Source: JAGTVB01 sp964624765
GTDB taxonomy: Bacteria; Pseudomonadota; Gammaproteobacteria; HK1
Reading direction: 5' to 3'
DNA: 14,004 bases
Assembly (NCBI GenBank): GCA_964624765.1
Contig: CAZUZO010000093.1
Location: 1 to 14,004 of the forward strand
Shown here: in pieces, positions 7,586 through 14,004 of the stretch
Position numbering within the stretch: the stretch's first letter is position 1
Layout of the letters: every line of letters starts with the position of its first letter
Translations under genes and position numbers: made by a program
The notes under the pieces: model-generated
What the model was told of the DNA's origin: nothing
The model's database searches: none
The model's input: only the letters and a program-made list of their open reading frames with translations

Positions 7586-8554
7586 TCACATCCCCCACAC
7601 CTGGATCGGACGGCCATGGAAGGATGCGTGTCGCTGAAACAATTTCTCCTCCCAGGGCTCACCGGGCGTGCGGTCGAAGATCACCAAATACCCCTCCTCC
7701 GCTGCGCAGCGGTCCAGATACTCCCAGGTTTGTTCCAGCCCCGCTCCTAGAGTCTGCTCCAGGCTCTTGTGCAGCAGCTTAAGTTCGATCACGATCCGCC
7801 GCCCACCCCCAGGATCGAACCAGAGGACCAGCAGATCGGTGCGCAGCCGTCCCAGGCCGTATTCCCGCTCGATACGGCCGCCGCCGTTGACGATGCGTCG
7901 CAAGAAGGCTTGCAGCAGCAGTTGCGCGCCGGCCTCCCTGTATTGAAAGCGCTCCACCCAGTGTTCGGAATGTTCGCGGAAGAACTCCTGGAAGGCGGCC
8001 AGCAAACCGTTCATCCGCAACCGGCCGTCGGCGCGGGAAATGGCGGGGCCGCCGGGCATGGCCCGCCCGCAACTGGCGCAGGACGGCGATCAGGGTATCG
8101 CCACCAGGGCATCGATTTCATCGATCAGCAGCACAAGCGGCCGGGGATCGCGGGCCGACCAGCGGCTCAACACCTGTCCGAGAGCGGAATGGGGACCGCT
8201 TTTCGCCAGCGTCTCGGCCCAGATGTCGTCCACAAGGGAATCGTTCAGGACCGTTTCGGCCCAAGAAGCCAGTTCGCTGAGAATGGCCCGCATCGCTTCG
8301 GCGACGGCTTCCCGCGCGGACTGGCCGACCTCGACATTGACATAGACACAGCGGTGTTGCCCCCGGGCCTTGTTGAGATGATCCATCAGCGCCAGCAGCA
8401 CCGAGGTCTTGCCGGTCTGCCGGGGAGCGTGCAGGACAAAGTATTTCTGCTGGTCGATCAGCTGCAGAACGTGGGTCAGGTCGAGGCGTTCCAGCGGCGG
8501 CAGGCAGTAATGGCGCCGGCTGTCCACCGGCCCAGCAGTGTTGAAGAAGCGCAT
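7586..8554 (-). pseudogene. AAA ATPase with PD-(D/E)XK nuclease domain, broken by a frameshift and a large internal deletion
   Basis: The 5' part (8554-8090) starts MRFFNTAGPVD and gives a P-loop HAPRQTGKTS (residues 42-51) and a Walker B LVLLIDEIDAL, then a premature TGA just after ALVAIP. One frame over, the expected continuation GDTLIAVLRQLRAG is present, so one base was lost near 8097-8104. That frame runs only to about 8040 (HFP). It then jumps to the distal part, ADGRLRMNGLLAAFQEFFRE, which continues to 7586 and holds the nuclease-like RTDLLVLW and IELK motifs. Intact relatives are about 500 aa; here roughly 200 or more codons between the ATPase and nuclease parts are missing. The gene cannot make a working protein. 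It resembles the neighbouring DUF4143 ATPase only in general design (P-loop ATPase plus nuclease-like tail). Confidence 0.85.
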
Positions 8555-8601
8555 GGGTGTGGTTTGGGTTTACGAACGGTTTAGGGAGACTGACTCAGCG
8601 C

Positions 8602-8650
8602 TTGTGGAAAAACCTGTTACACGACCCGATAGCGGCGTTGGGCGGTGCTC
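8602..8650 (-). mobile_element. Half copy of the terminal inverted-repeat element
   Basis: 45 of 49 bases match the reverse complement of 92-140, i.e. the right half of the element at the window start, in inverted orientation. The last 28 bases of the match, from ACCCGATAGC to GGTGCTC, are identical in both. Similarity ends abruptly at 8650, two bases into the stop codon of the alpha/beta hydrolase gene. The other half of the element is absent. Confidence 0.8.
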
Positions 8651-9527
8651 AAGCGCTACCAACGCGCCCTCGTCCCATGAACGCTTTCAGGTTTCCGAAG
8701 AACACGTCTGGCTTCTCCAGATACACGACATGGCCCGCATCGGCAATGACCTGCACGCGGGTGTTGGGGAAAATAGCCCCAATCTTTCGCTGAACATCCG
8801 CTAAAATCACCCTGTCCTCGGCACCGACCATCACCAGCGTCGGCGTTTCGACGCGACGATAGCCCGCTAAGTTTTCGTCCAAACCAGCGAAGAACGGATC
8901 CTGGGCTTCCGTAAGCCGAATCAGACAGTAGACGTGGTCCTTGTAACGATCGTGAAAATTCTGCCGCATGTGCTCGAGATGGTCCTTGGCGCTGCGCACG
9001 AAGGACTCACCAAAAATTTTCTCATAGAGATAACGGGTGTAGAGCTCGAAACCTTGGGGGCCCGCGCGGTAGAAGCGAAGCGAGAGATCCTGGTACATCC
9101 GGAATAATTCCTCATGGGTCAGCAGAATGCCGGAGAGTGTCAGGGTCAGCAGCCGCTCTTGGTATAAGCGAGCGAAGTCGAACGCCACCAACCCCCCGTA
9201 TGAGATACCCATGAGATGGATCTTGGAGATCGATAGGGTTTCGAGGATACCGTTCAAGTAGCCGCAGAAGCCGGGAATGGAGTAAGGCTCGTCGGGACGC
9301 GACGACCTGCCCTGTCCCAGATAGTCGTAGAGCAGGACGTCGTACTCATCCAGCAACAGCGGTAGAAAAGCCTGCCACGACTCGGTACTCATAGCCAGCC
9401 CGTTGAGAAGACAGATCGCCTCCCGATCCTTTTGACCGAAGTATTCCCAATAGATCTGTCGTCGCTCGGCCTTGAGAAAGCCCCAGCGCGTCGGTTGGAT
9501 GTTTGGTCGTGAACGCTGGGCGCCCAT
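8649..9527 (-). CDS. Alpha/beta fold hydrolase linked to phaC
   Basis: 292 aa from the ATG at 9527. The fold signs are an oxyanion-loop region LLNGLAMSTESW (41-51), a YDYLGQGRSS turn (67-76), the nucleophile elbow GISYGG with S109, an acid D238 in VGAEDRVI and H266 in DAGHVVYLEKP. This is a full Ser-Asp-His triad. There is no signal peptide, so it is cytoplasmic. The substrate cannot be read from sequence. Its place directly behind phaC suggests a thioesterase or PHA depolymerase-like role in the same pathway (inference). The frame is open to an ATG at 9614, overlapping the end of phaC by 17 bases; that start adds 29 residues of basic, low-complexity sequence with no family feel, so I prefer 9527. 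Neither start has a strong ribosome site; translational coupling to phaC is plausible. Confidence 0.85.
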   Translation of the reverse strand: MGAQRSRPNIQPTRWGFLKAERRQIYWEYFGQKDREAICLLNGLAMSTESWQAFLPLLLDEYDVLLYDYLGQGRSSRPDEPYSIPGFCGYLNGILETLSISKIHLMGISYGGLVAFDFARLYQERLLTLTLSGILLTHEELFRMYQDLSLRFYRAGPQGFELYTRYLYEKIFGESFVRSAKDHLEHMRQNFHDRYKDHVYCLIRLTEAQDPFFAGLDENLAGYRRVETPTLVMVGAEDRVILADVQRKIGAIFPNTRVQVIADAGHVVYLEKPDVFFGNLKAFMGRGRVGSA

Positions 9528-9597
9528 CAACGCTGCCCTGCGGCTTGGCCGAAGCTTCCTGTTGAACGTTTTCCCAATCGATCCACCGCCTACAGCC

Positions 9598-11337
9598 TCA
9601 CTCCGCCAGCACATAGCGTCCCGGCGCGTCGATGAGGGGCAAGTAGCCCTTTTCTCGGCGACCCATCATGGGCGGTTCGCATTGCTCTGTGGAACGTTCG
9701 CTTAGCCAGCGTTCCCAAGCCGGCCACCAAGAACCCTGGTATAGGGGCGCGGTGGCAAGCCAGGTCTCTGGATCCACGTAGCGATCGCCGACTTGACTGG
9801 TCGCCATCCGATAGTCCCGCGCTGTAGGGCCAGGCGGATTGACGATACCCACGTTGTGACCGCCGCTCGTGAGCACGAACGTGACCTCATCGGCATCGGT
9901 CTGCAAGTGCAACTTGTACACCGAGCGCCACGGTGCCACGTGATCGGCGGTGGCGGCGACGACAAAGATCGGCGCGTGAATATCGCCAATGGCGATAGGT
10001 CTGCCGTCAACCTGATAACGCCCATCCCAAAGATCATTATTGAGGAACAGGCGTCGCAAGAGCTGCGAATGCATACGGTAGGGCATGCGTGTGCCATCGG
10101 CATTCCAGGCCATGAGATCGATAATCGGTTCACGTTTGCCCAACAGGTAACTGTGAACCATCTTCGACCAAATCAGATCCCGGGAACGCAGCAACTGAAA
10201 GGTTCCGGCAGCTTGTTTAGCATCTAGATAGCCCCGTTCCCACATCATATCTTCCAAGTACGAAACCTCGCTGGGGTCTACAAACACAGCCATTTCGCCC
10301 GGCTCATTAAAATCTACCAGGGTGGTGAACAAGGTGATGCTCGTCAAACGCTCATCGCGCTCGCGTCCCATGGTGGCGGCAGCGATGGTCAAGATGATGC
10401 CACCCAAGCAATAACCCACGGCATGGACCCTCGCGTTGGGCACGATAGCCGATACCACATCGAGGGCATCCATCACACCGCTGCGGCGATAGTCTTCCAT
10501 ATCCAGGTCGTGATCCTCTACGTCCGGATTCTTCCATGAAATCATGAACACCGTATGCCCTCGGTCCACGAGATACTTCACCATCGAGTTGCCAGGAGAC
10601 AAATCCATGATGTAATACTTCATCATCCAAGCAGGAACCATCAGCACCGGCTCGCGCCACACCTGGTCTGTGTTGGGGCTATACTGAATCAGCTCAATGA
10701 GACGGTTGCGATAGACCACCTTGCCTGGGGTGATCGCCACGTCTCGGCCGACCTGGTAATGCTCGGTGCCGGGAAGCTTGGCACCCGCCAACGCACGCTC
10801 CTGATCCTCCATGAAATACATGGCGCCGCGCAGCAGATTCAGCCCGCCCTCTCGCAACGTCGCCTGCAATACCTCCGGGTTGGTCAATGGAAAATTGGAG
10901 GGCGAAAAAACATCGAGGAACTGGCGCGCCATGAAGGTGATGGCCATTTCGTGACGCCTGGAGACGCCCCGAATACCCGTCGTGGCGTTGAACCAAAGCT
11001 GCTGGTTGAGCAGGAAGCCCTGGTAGAGCAGATTGAACGGCCCACGCTGCCAGGCCGGCTCACGAAAGCGGCGGTCCTGGGGCAAAGGTTCGATAACGGG
11101 TGGCGTGTCGGGTTGGACCGCCGCCTTGAGCGCGTACAGCGAAAAGCGCGCCGCCTTGCGACGCGCTTTCTCCAGTAGCTCAGCCTGCTTACCCGGCGAA
11201 AACATGAGGTGCACATACCAGTCAAGATAAATCAGCAACAGCGCCGCCGGTGACAACCCGAAGGTGAGCCGGCCCAGTTGGGCGTGGAAGAGGCGATCGA
11301 TCGGCGTCGTGGTCGCGACATCAGGAGTCTGTTTCAT
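9598..11337 (-). CDS. phaC: Class I-like polyhydroxyalkanoate synthase PhaC
   Basis: 579 aa. It polymerises (R)-3-hydroxyacyl-CoA into storage polyester on granules. The lipase-like box GYCLGG places the catalytic cysteine at C310; D465 (ATADHVAPW) and H494 (SGGHNVGIVNPP) complete the triad, with spacing close to C319-D480-H508 of Cupriavidus PhaC. The N-terminal ~100 residues form the usual PhaC_N domain (WFNATTGIRGVSRRHE at ~115-130). Several details mark the second subgroup of class I-like synthases rather than classic PhbC: the doubled Gly before the catalytic His, the segment MDLSPGNSMVKYLVDRGHTVF, and a tail of PPMMG...LIDAPGRYVLAE. The start is supported by GGAGG eight bases upstream. 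It is the first gene of a two-gene unit with the hydrolase at 8649; no phaA, phaB or phasin gene is in the window. Confidence 0.95.
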   Translation of the reverse strand: MKQTPDVATTTPIDRLFHAQLGRLTFGLSPAALLLIYLDWYVHLMFSPGKQAELLEKARRKAARFSLYALKAAVQPDTPPVIEPLPQDRRFREPAWQRGPFNLLYQGFLLNQQLWFNATTGIRGVSRRHEMAITFMARQFLDVFSPSNFPLTNPEVLQATLREGGLNLLRGAMYFMEDQERALAGAKLPGTEHYQVGRDVAITPGKVVYRNRLIELIQYSPNTDQVWREPVLMVPAWMMKYYIMDLSPGNSMVKYLVDRGHTVFMISWKNPDVEDHDLDMEDYRRSGVMDALDVVSAIVPNARVHAVGYCLGGIILTIAAATMGRERDERLTSITLFTTLVDFNEPGEMAVFVDPSEVSYLEDMMWERGYLDAKQAAGTFQLLRSRDLIWSKMVHSYLLGKREPIIDLMAWNADGTRMPYRMHSQLLRRLFLNNDLWDGRYQVDGRPIAIGDIHAPIFVVAATADHVAPWRSVYKLHLQTDADEVTFVLTSGGHNVGIVNPPGPTARDYRMATSQVGDRYVDPETWLATAPLYQGSWWPAWERWLSERSTEQCEPPMMGRREKGYLPLIDAPGRYVLAE

Positions 11338-11345
11338 CGTCTAGA

Positions 11346-11350
11346 CCTCC
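11346..11350 (-). promoter_or_regulatory. Ribosome binding site of phaC
   Basis: GGAGG on the minus strand, eight bases before the phaC ATG; it fixes the start codon. Confidence 0.7.
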
Positions 11351-11372
11351 AAGACCTAACGGGATTGACTCT

Positions 11373-11401
11373 ATTGTGCACCGCAACATCTTCGCGCTCA
11401 A
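11373..11401 (-). promoter_or_regulatory. Possible weak promoter of phaC
   Basis: On the minus strand TTGAGC (11401-11396) and CACAAT (11378-11373) are 17 bases apart, four of six matches to each consensus hexamer. It lies about 35 bases upstream of the phaC ATG and beyond the last recognisable base of the DUF499 remnant. Confidence 0.35.
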
Positions 11402-11479
11402 GCAGTATACGGGGCAAAACCGCGCTACCCCGCGCCCATCCGTGGAAACAGTGAATTGCTGATGTTGGGCTGCCTGATT

Positions 11480-12746
11480 TGACCCTTACCGTGTCGTTCA
11501 GTCCAAGCTCCTGAAGCGCCTGACGCAACTCGTCGGCGAGTCCGCTCGCCCCCTCGACCGCAAGCCTCACCGAGAAGTCCACTCCGATCCTGAGGTCCGT
11601 ACGCGAGCGTAGCTTCGGGAGAACCTTGGTCCCGAGACGATTCCAGACCTCAGGAGGCACGCTGCCCGAGAGCTGCAGCAACCGCATGGATGCCGTCGGC
11701 CCGGGGTTGGGACAGCGGGTGTCGGTTCCGGCTCCGGCGTCGGGGCCGGCTCAGGAGAGGGCTCCGACGCTGGCACGGGTCCGGCAGGTGTTCCCGCCTT
11801 CAGCGCCTCCGCGGTCGCCTTCCTGAGCAGGAACATGCCGGACTCGAAGGCCACCTCGTCAAGACAACGAGCTCCTAGCGCGACAGCCGCTCGTAGCTGC
11901 CGTCCGCCTTCTGGTCCGCGGCCAGGCCGAAGTCGCCGCGCGACACGAACTCCACGATCTTCGACTTCAGCGTGGCATCTGGGTCAATCAGCCGCGTCAG
12001 CGCTCCGTTGAGAAAGCTCTGTCGCAGACTCGCCAACGGCCATGCGCCTTCTGTCTTAAAGGCCGGAGGCCAGTTCCGTTCGATATATCCCGCTCCGACA
12101 GATTCGTTCAGCAGCGCCTCGGACTTGAGGGCAGCAAGCACGCGCACAGAGCGTCTCACCGCTCGAGGAATGCCTGGCCCCGAGATCGATGACCGACCTT
12201 GAGGCCGTCCGGCTCCTGACCATCCGCGACCACCGCGAAGCGGAAGTCGCACCGCCCTACACTTCGTCCTTCGCGGACTCCTCGGCATCCTTGATGTTAG
12301 CCTGCAAGCCCACGCAGTCGTTGCGATCGCACTTGCCGTCTAGGGTGCCCCCCCGCCACCTCGCGCGCCACGCGCTTCTACGCGAGCGCGCCCTCGACCT
12401 TCTCGCGCAGGTCGCGCCCGGATTTCTTCAGGCACCAGACCAGCGCCCCGGCATAGACCCGCGGCGACTTGCCGCGATTCCTGGTCCAGTGCGCGAGTTG
12501 AGCACGCAACACACCGGTTGCAGACCACTCGGACTCCGGATCCGCAACCACGATCGTGAGCCTCGGGGTATCGGGGATCTCCACGCCGTCGCGCGGGAAG
12601 GCAACCACGGGGATGCTGGCGCCACGCCGGAATTGGTCCTCGACGAGCTTGCGAATCGCCGGCTTGACCTCGGTGTAACTATTCAGGCACCTGAAACTGT
12701 TACGAAACATAGCCCTACATTCCGAGCACCTTAGGAATAGTCCCAA
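11480..12746 (-). pseudogene. DUF499 family ATPase (defence-island type), C-terminal remnant with many disabling mutations
   Basis: Read on the minus strand, pieces in successive frames spell the C-terminal part of DUF499 proteins: RLTIVVADPESEW, WTRNRGKSPRVYAGALVW, KRVAREVA, AALKSEALLNESVGAGYI, then LRQSFLNG and IVEFVSRGDFGLA, VAFESGMFLL, a Pro/Glu-rich linker (ASEPSPEPAPTPEPEPTP), and finally SGSVPPEVWNRLGTK and LRIGVDFSV up to NDTVRV near 11480. Disablement is extensive. A TAG at 12378-12380 and another at 12257-12259 stand where the family has Trp. A run of seven C (12345-12352 region) shifts the frame. At least three further frame changes follow (about 12190-12240, 11860-11875, 11690-11710). 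The ATPase N-terminal half is gone; homology fades upstream of about 12700. DUF499 proteins are known from phage-defence islands beside DUF1156 methyltransferases and helicases, none of which is present here. Confidence 0.75.
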
Positions 12747-12823
12747 AAAGCTTGTTCTTAGTTAGCTCCAACCGCAATATACAGTGGTTACACTAGTTAA
12801 GAAATCTATATGTTTTTCCTGAA

Positions 12824-12922
12824 TGGTTACGCCATTCCAAAGACTATGAGGTGCTCACCGACAGCAGCGAAGCAATGATTCAAATTTCGATGATCCACGT
12901 GCTTGTGCGACGACCCGCTTAA
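12824..12922 (+). pseudogene. IS5 family transposase, C-terminal tail
   Basis: The frame reads WLRHSKDYEVLTDSSEAM, then IQISMIHVLVRRPA and TAA. This matches the last ~30 residues of IS5-group transposases (R-SKDYE-LT-SSEA, then MI-LMVRRL). Everything upstream of the tryptophan is missing, replaced by AT-richer DNA (about 12740-12820). It is a dead IS end lying between the DUF499 remnant and an orphan gene tail, and may mark the rearrangement that truncated both. Confidence 0.7.
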
Positions 12923-12948
12923 TTTGGGATTTTAAAACAGCTTCTTAG

Positions 12949-13128
12949 GCAAAGCTGGACGAATGTAAGGCCAAGGCAGAGGACGCTTGGGAAAGCTTCC
13001 AGCAGGAGGCGGAGGAGTCTCTCACGGCGTTCAAGACGTCTGTGTCCGATTCCATTGCGCGAATCAGGTCATTTTTTGCCGAGGGGGGATGCCGACAGGC
13101 GATCCGTCAACGGAACAGCGAAACCTGA
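12949..13128 (+). pseudogene. Orphan C-terminal fragment of a coiled-coil protein
   Basis: A frame open from just after TAG (12946) to TGA (13126-13128) encodes KLDECKAKAEDAWESFQQEA, then EESLTAFKTSVSDSIARI and RSFFAEGG. The heptad pattern, rich in Lys, Glu and Ala with regular Trp/Phe, is that of small stress-type coiled-coil proteins ending in a D-W----K---EE-W motif. There is no start codon in frame, and the IS5 tail ends 26 bases upstream, so the gene has lost its 5' end. The family assignment is tentative; that it was once coding is likely from composition. Confidence 0.5.
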
Positions 13129-13170
13129 ACACGGTTTCCCCATACTCACTCAAACCAACCAAACGGCTAC

Positions 13171-13175
13171 AGGAG
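13171..13175 (+). promoter_or_regulatory. Ribosome binding site of the DUF3597 gene
   Basis: AGGAG, seven bases before the ATG at 13183, in an otherwise AC-rich leader. Confidence 0.6.
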
Positions 13176-13182
13176 TGTTTCC

Positions 13183-13551
13183 ATGAGCCTGTTCAGTTCG
13201 ATACTCGCCAAGTTGGGCATTGGCGGCGCGGAAGCGGCGCCAGTACCTGGCACCCAGGCCGCTTCTTCAGCGGCGCCTTCCCCCATGAGTCAGGTAGATG
13301 TGGTATCCAAGCTAGAAGGACTCGCTGCTTCCCATGCGGAGCAACTCAACTGGAAAACCTCGATTGTCGATTTGCTGAAGGTATTGGGTCTTGAAAGCAG
13401 TCTATCCGCACGCAAAGAACTCGCCATCGAACTCGGCTGTCCGGCATCGATGATGGGCGATTCGGCGCAGATGAATGTGTGGCTGCACAAAACGATCATG
13501 CAAAAACTCGCCGAGAACGGTGGCAACATCCCGCAAGAGCTGTTGGGTTGA
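13183..13551 (+). CDS. DUF3597 family protein
   Basis: 122 aa. The N-terminus MSLFSSILAKLGIGG is followed by an Ala/Pro/Ser-rich linker (about residues 16-36). The DUF3597 domain comes next: VDVVSKLEGLAA, LNWKTSIVDLLKVLGLESS, ARKELAIELGC and MNVWLHKTIMQKLAENGG. Length and layout are typical for the family, which is also annotated in places as LysM-associated or osmotic-type small proteins. No function is established. There is no signal peptide; the first residues may be an amphipathic helix. It is intact, has its own ribosome site, and stands alone between an orphan gene tail and an insertion sequence. Confidence 0.88.
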   Translation: MSLFSSILAKLGIGGAEAAPVPGTQAASSAAPSPMSQVDVVSKLEGLAASHAEQLNWKTSIVDLLKVLGLESSLSARKELAIELGCPASMMGDSAQMNVWLHKTIMQKLAENGGNIPQELLG

Positions 13552-13588
13552 AGTCATGTCGATACCAGGTTTCCCCTCAAGTCCGGTA

Positions 13589-13950
13589 GTAAGCGTTCAG
13601 ACCCCCCCAGCTGAGGTGGGGGCTGGACACCGGGTTTGATTTGCCGGAAACTTGGCACGTAGTGGCACTGATGTAGAGATGATGTAGCGATGTTCTCAAT
13701 TGTATGAAGCGTTGACGATGCGACTGAGCGATCATGATCTACGGCAGATTGACGATGCCTATCTTGAGGGGCTGTCGTTGGAAACGCTGCAGGGGGTGAG
13801 CAAGCGCCTGTGCCACGATCTCAAAGAAGCTCGAGAGCGGCTCAATCAGACCCCGGAGAACAGCTCGCGTCCACCGAGCACGCGCGCACCGTGGACGGCT
13901 ACGCAAAGCGAGACGGAAGCCGAGGAGAACGAAGATCCGCCGGGGGCGAC
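13589..13950 (+). mobile_element. IS66-like insertion sequence, left part
   Basis: GTAAGCGTTCAGACCCCC at 13589 begins with GTAA, the usual first bases of IS66 terminal repeats, and is followed about 130 bases later by an IS66-type transposase start. No tnpB-like gene is present, so a single-gene (ISBst12-like) layout is likely. The right part is not seen: the element is interrupted at 13951 by the inverted-repeat element and then the window ends. Confidence 0.5.
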
Positions 13951-13963
13951 TGAGAGGTTGTGA
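13718..13963 (+). pseudogene. IS66-like transposase, N-terminal part, interrupted
   Basis: From the ATG at 13718 (an in-frame TTG at 13700 is the alternative) the protein reads MRLSDHDLRQIDDAYL, then a helical region, then RLNQTPENSSRPPSTRAPW. The latter is the N-S-S-(K/R)-PPS signature at the head of IS66 and DUF6444 transposases. The frame ends after about 81 codons, because at 13951 the sequence becomes that of the small inverted-repeat element, whose GAGAGGTTGTGA supplies the stop. Zinc-finger and catalytic parts are not in the window. Insertion of the element explains the truncation better than a point mutation. Confidence 0.7.
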
Positions 13964-14004
13964 AAAAACCGTCGCGAGCGGCCCGAGAGCCAGGCGGACG
14001 GAGC
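13951..14004 (+). mobile_element. Left end of a further copy of the terminal inverted-repeat element
   Basis: 53 of 54 bases equal positions 1-54; the one difference is G for A at 13993 versus 43. The copy begins inside the IS66-like transposase frame and runs off the end of the window. Same orientation as the copy at 1-148. Confidence 0.85.

Noticed and set aside
7769..8584. 271-codon open frame on the plus strand
   Set aside because: It runs antisense to the ATPase-nuclease pseudogene, has no ribosome site, and its composition (many Gln, His, Arg, Pro) is that of a shadow of GC-rich coding DNA.
10555..11178. 207-codon open frame on the plus strand
   Set aside because: Fully antisense to phaC, whose frame and motifs are unmistakable.
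12257..12380. Two TAG codons at Trp positions, possibly read through or recoded
   Set aside because: They lie in different frames separated by an indel, with more indels further on; the gene is simply dead, and recoding would not rescue it.
12189..12734. 181-codon open frame on the plus strand
   Set aside because: Antisense to the DUF499 remnant; the minus-strand pieces match family motifs, this frame does not.
13601..13625. C-run/G-run hairpin after the DUF3597 gene as a terminator
   Set aside because: The stem is short, no T-run follows, and it lies within the likely left end of the IS66-like element.

Overview
The window is GC-rich DNA from a Proteobacterium, most likely a gammaproteobacterium that stores polyhydroxyalkanoate. 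The evidence is the Uup-type ABC-F protein, a DUF3015/DUF4105 envelope pair, a class I-like PHA synthase, DUF3597, and the remains of IS982, IS5 and IS66 elements. I cannot name the genus from sequence alone.

Layout. Positions 1-148 hold a small non-coding element with 16-bp terminal inverted repeats (MITE-like). Positions 302-4767 (+) are healthy housekeeping and envelope genes: uup, a promoter, a secreted DUF3015 protein, and a DUF4105 protein with an outer-membrane-barrel-like end. The stretch 4768-5278 has no convincing gene but carries one copy of a dispersed repeat (4854-4930, second copy 7337-7413). A small unknown protein built from two copies of one domain follows at 5279-5698 (+). 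Next come a frameshifted IS982 transposase stub (5759-6030), an intact AAA/DUF4143 ATPase with a PD-(D/E)XK-like tail (6087-7268, -), and a broken AAA ATPase-nuclease gene with a large internal deletion (7586-8554, -).

Positions 8649-11337 (-) are an intact two-gene unit: phaC followed by an alpha/beta hydrolase. A half copy of the terminal element abuts the hydrolase stop. Upstream of phaC lies a heavily decayed DUF499-family ATPase remnant (11480-12746, -), a family usually seen in phage-defence islands. It is followed by an IS5 transposase tail (12824-12922), an orphan coiled-coil gene tail (12949-13128), an intact DUF3597 gene (13183-13551, +), and the start of an IS66-like element. The IS66-like transposase is cut at 13951 by a further copy of the terminal element.

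Overall, two blocks of working genes (envelope; PHA metabolism) sit among decayed accessory DNA: four transposon remnants or partial elements, two broken ATPase genes and three copies of a small inverted-repeat element. The strongest candidates for something undescribed are the inverted-repeat element family, the two-domain protein at 5279, and the probable non-AUG start of the DUF4105 gene. I see no complete new defence system; what remains of the defence-like genes is broken apart from the DUF4143 ATPase.
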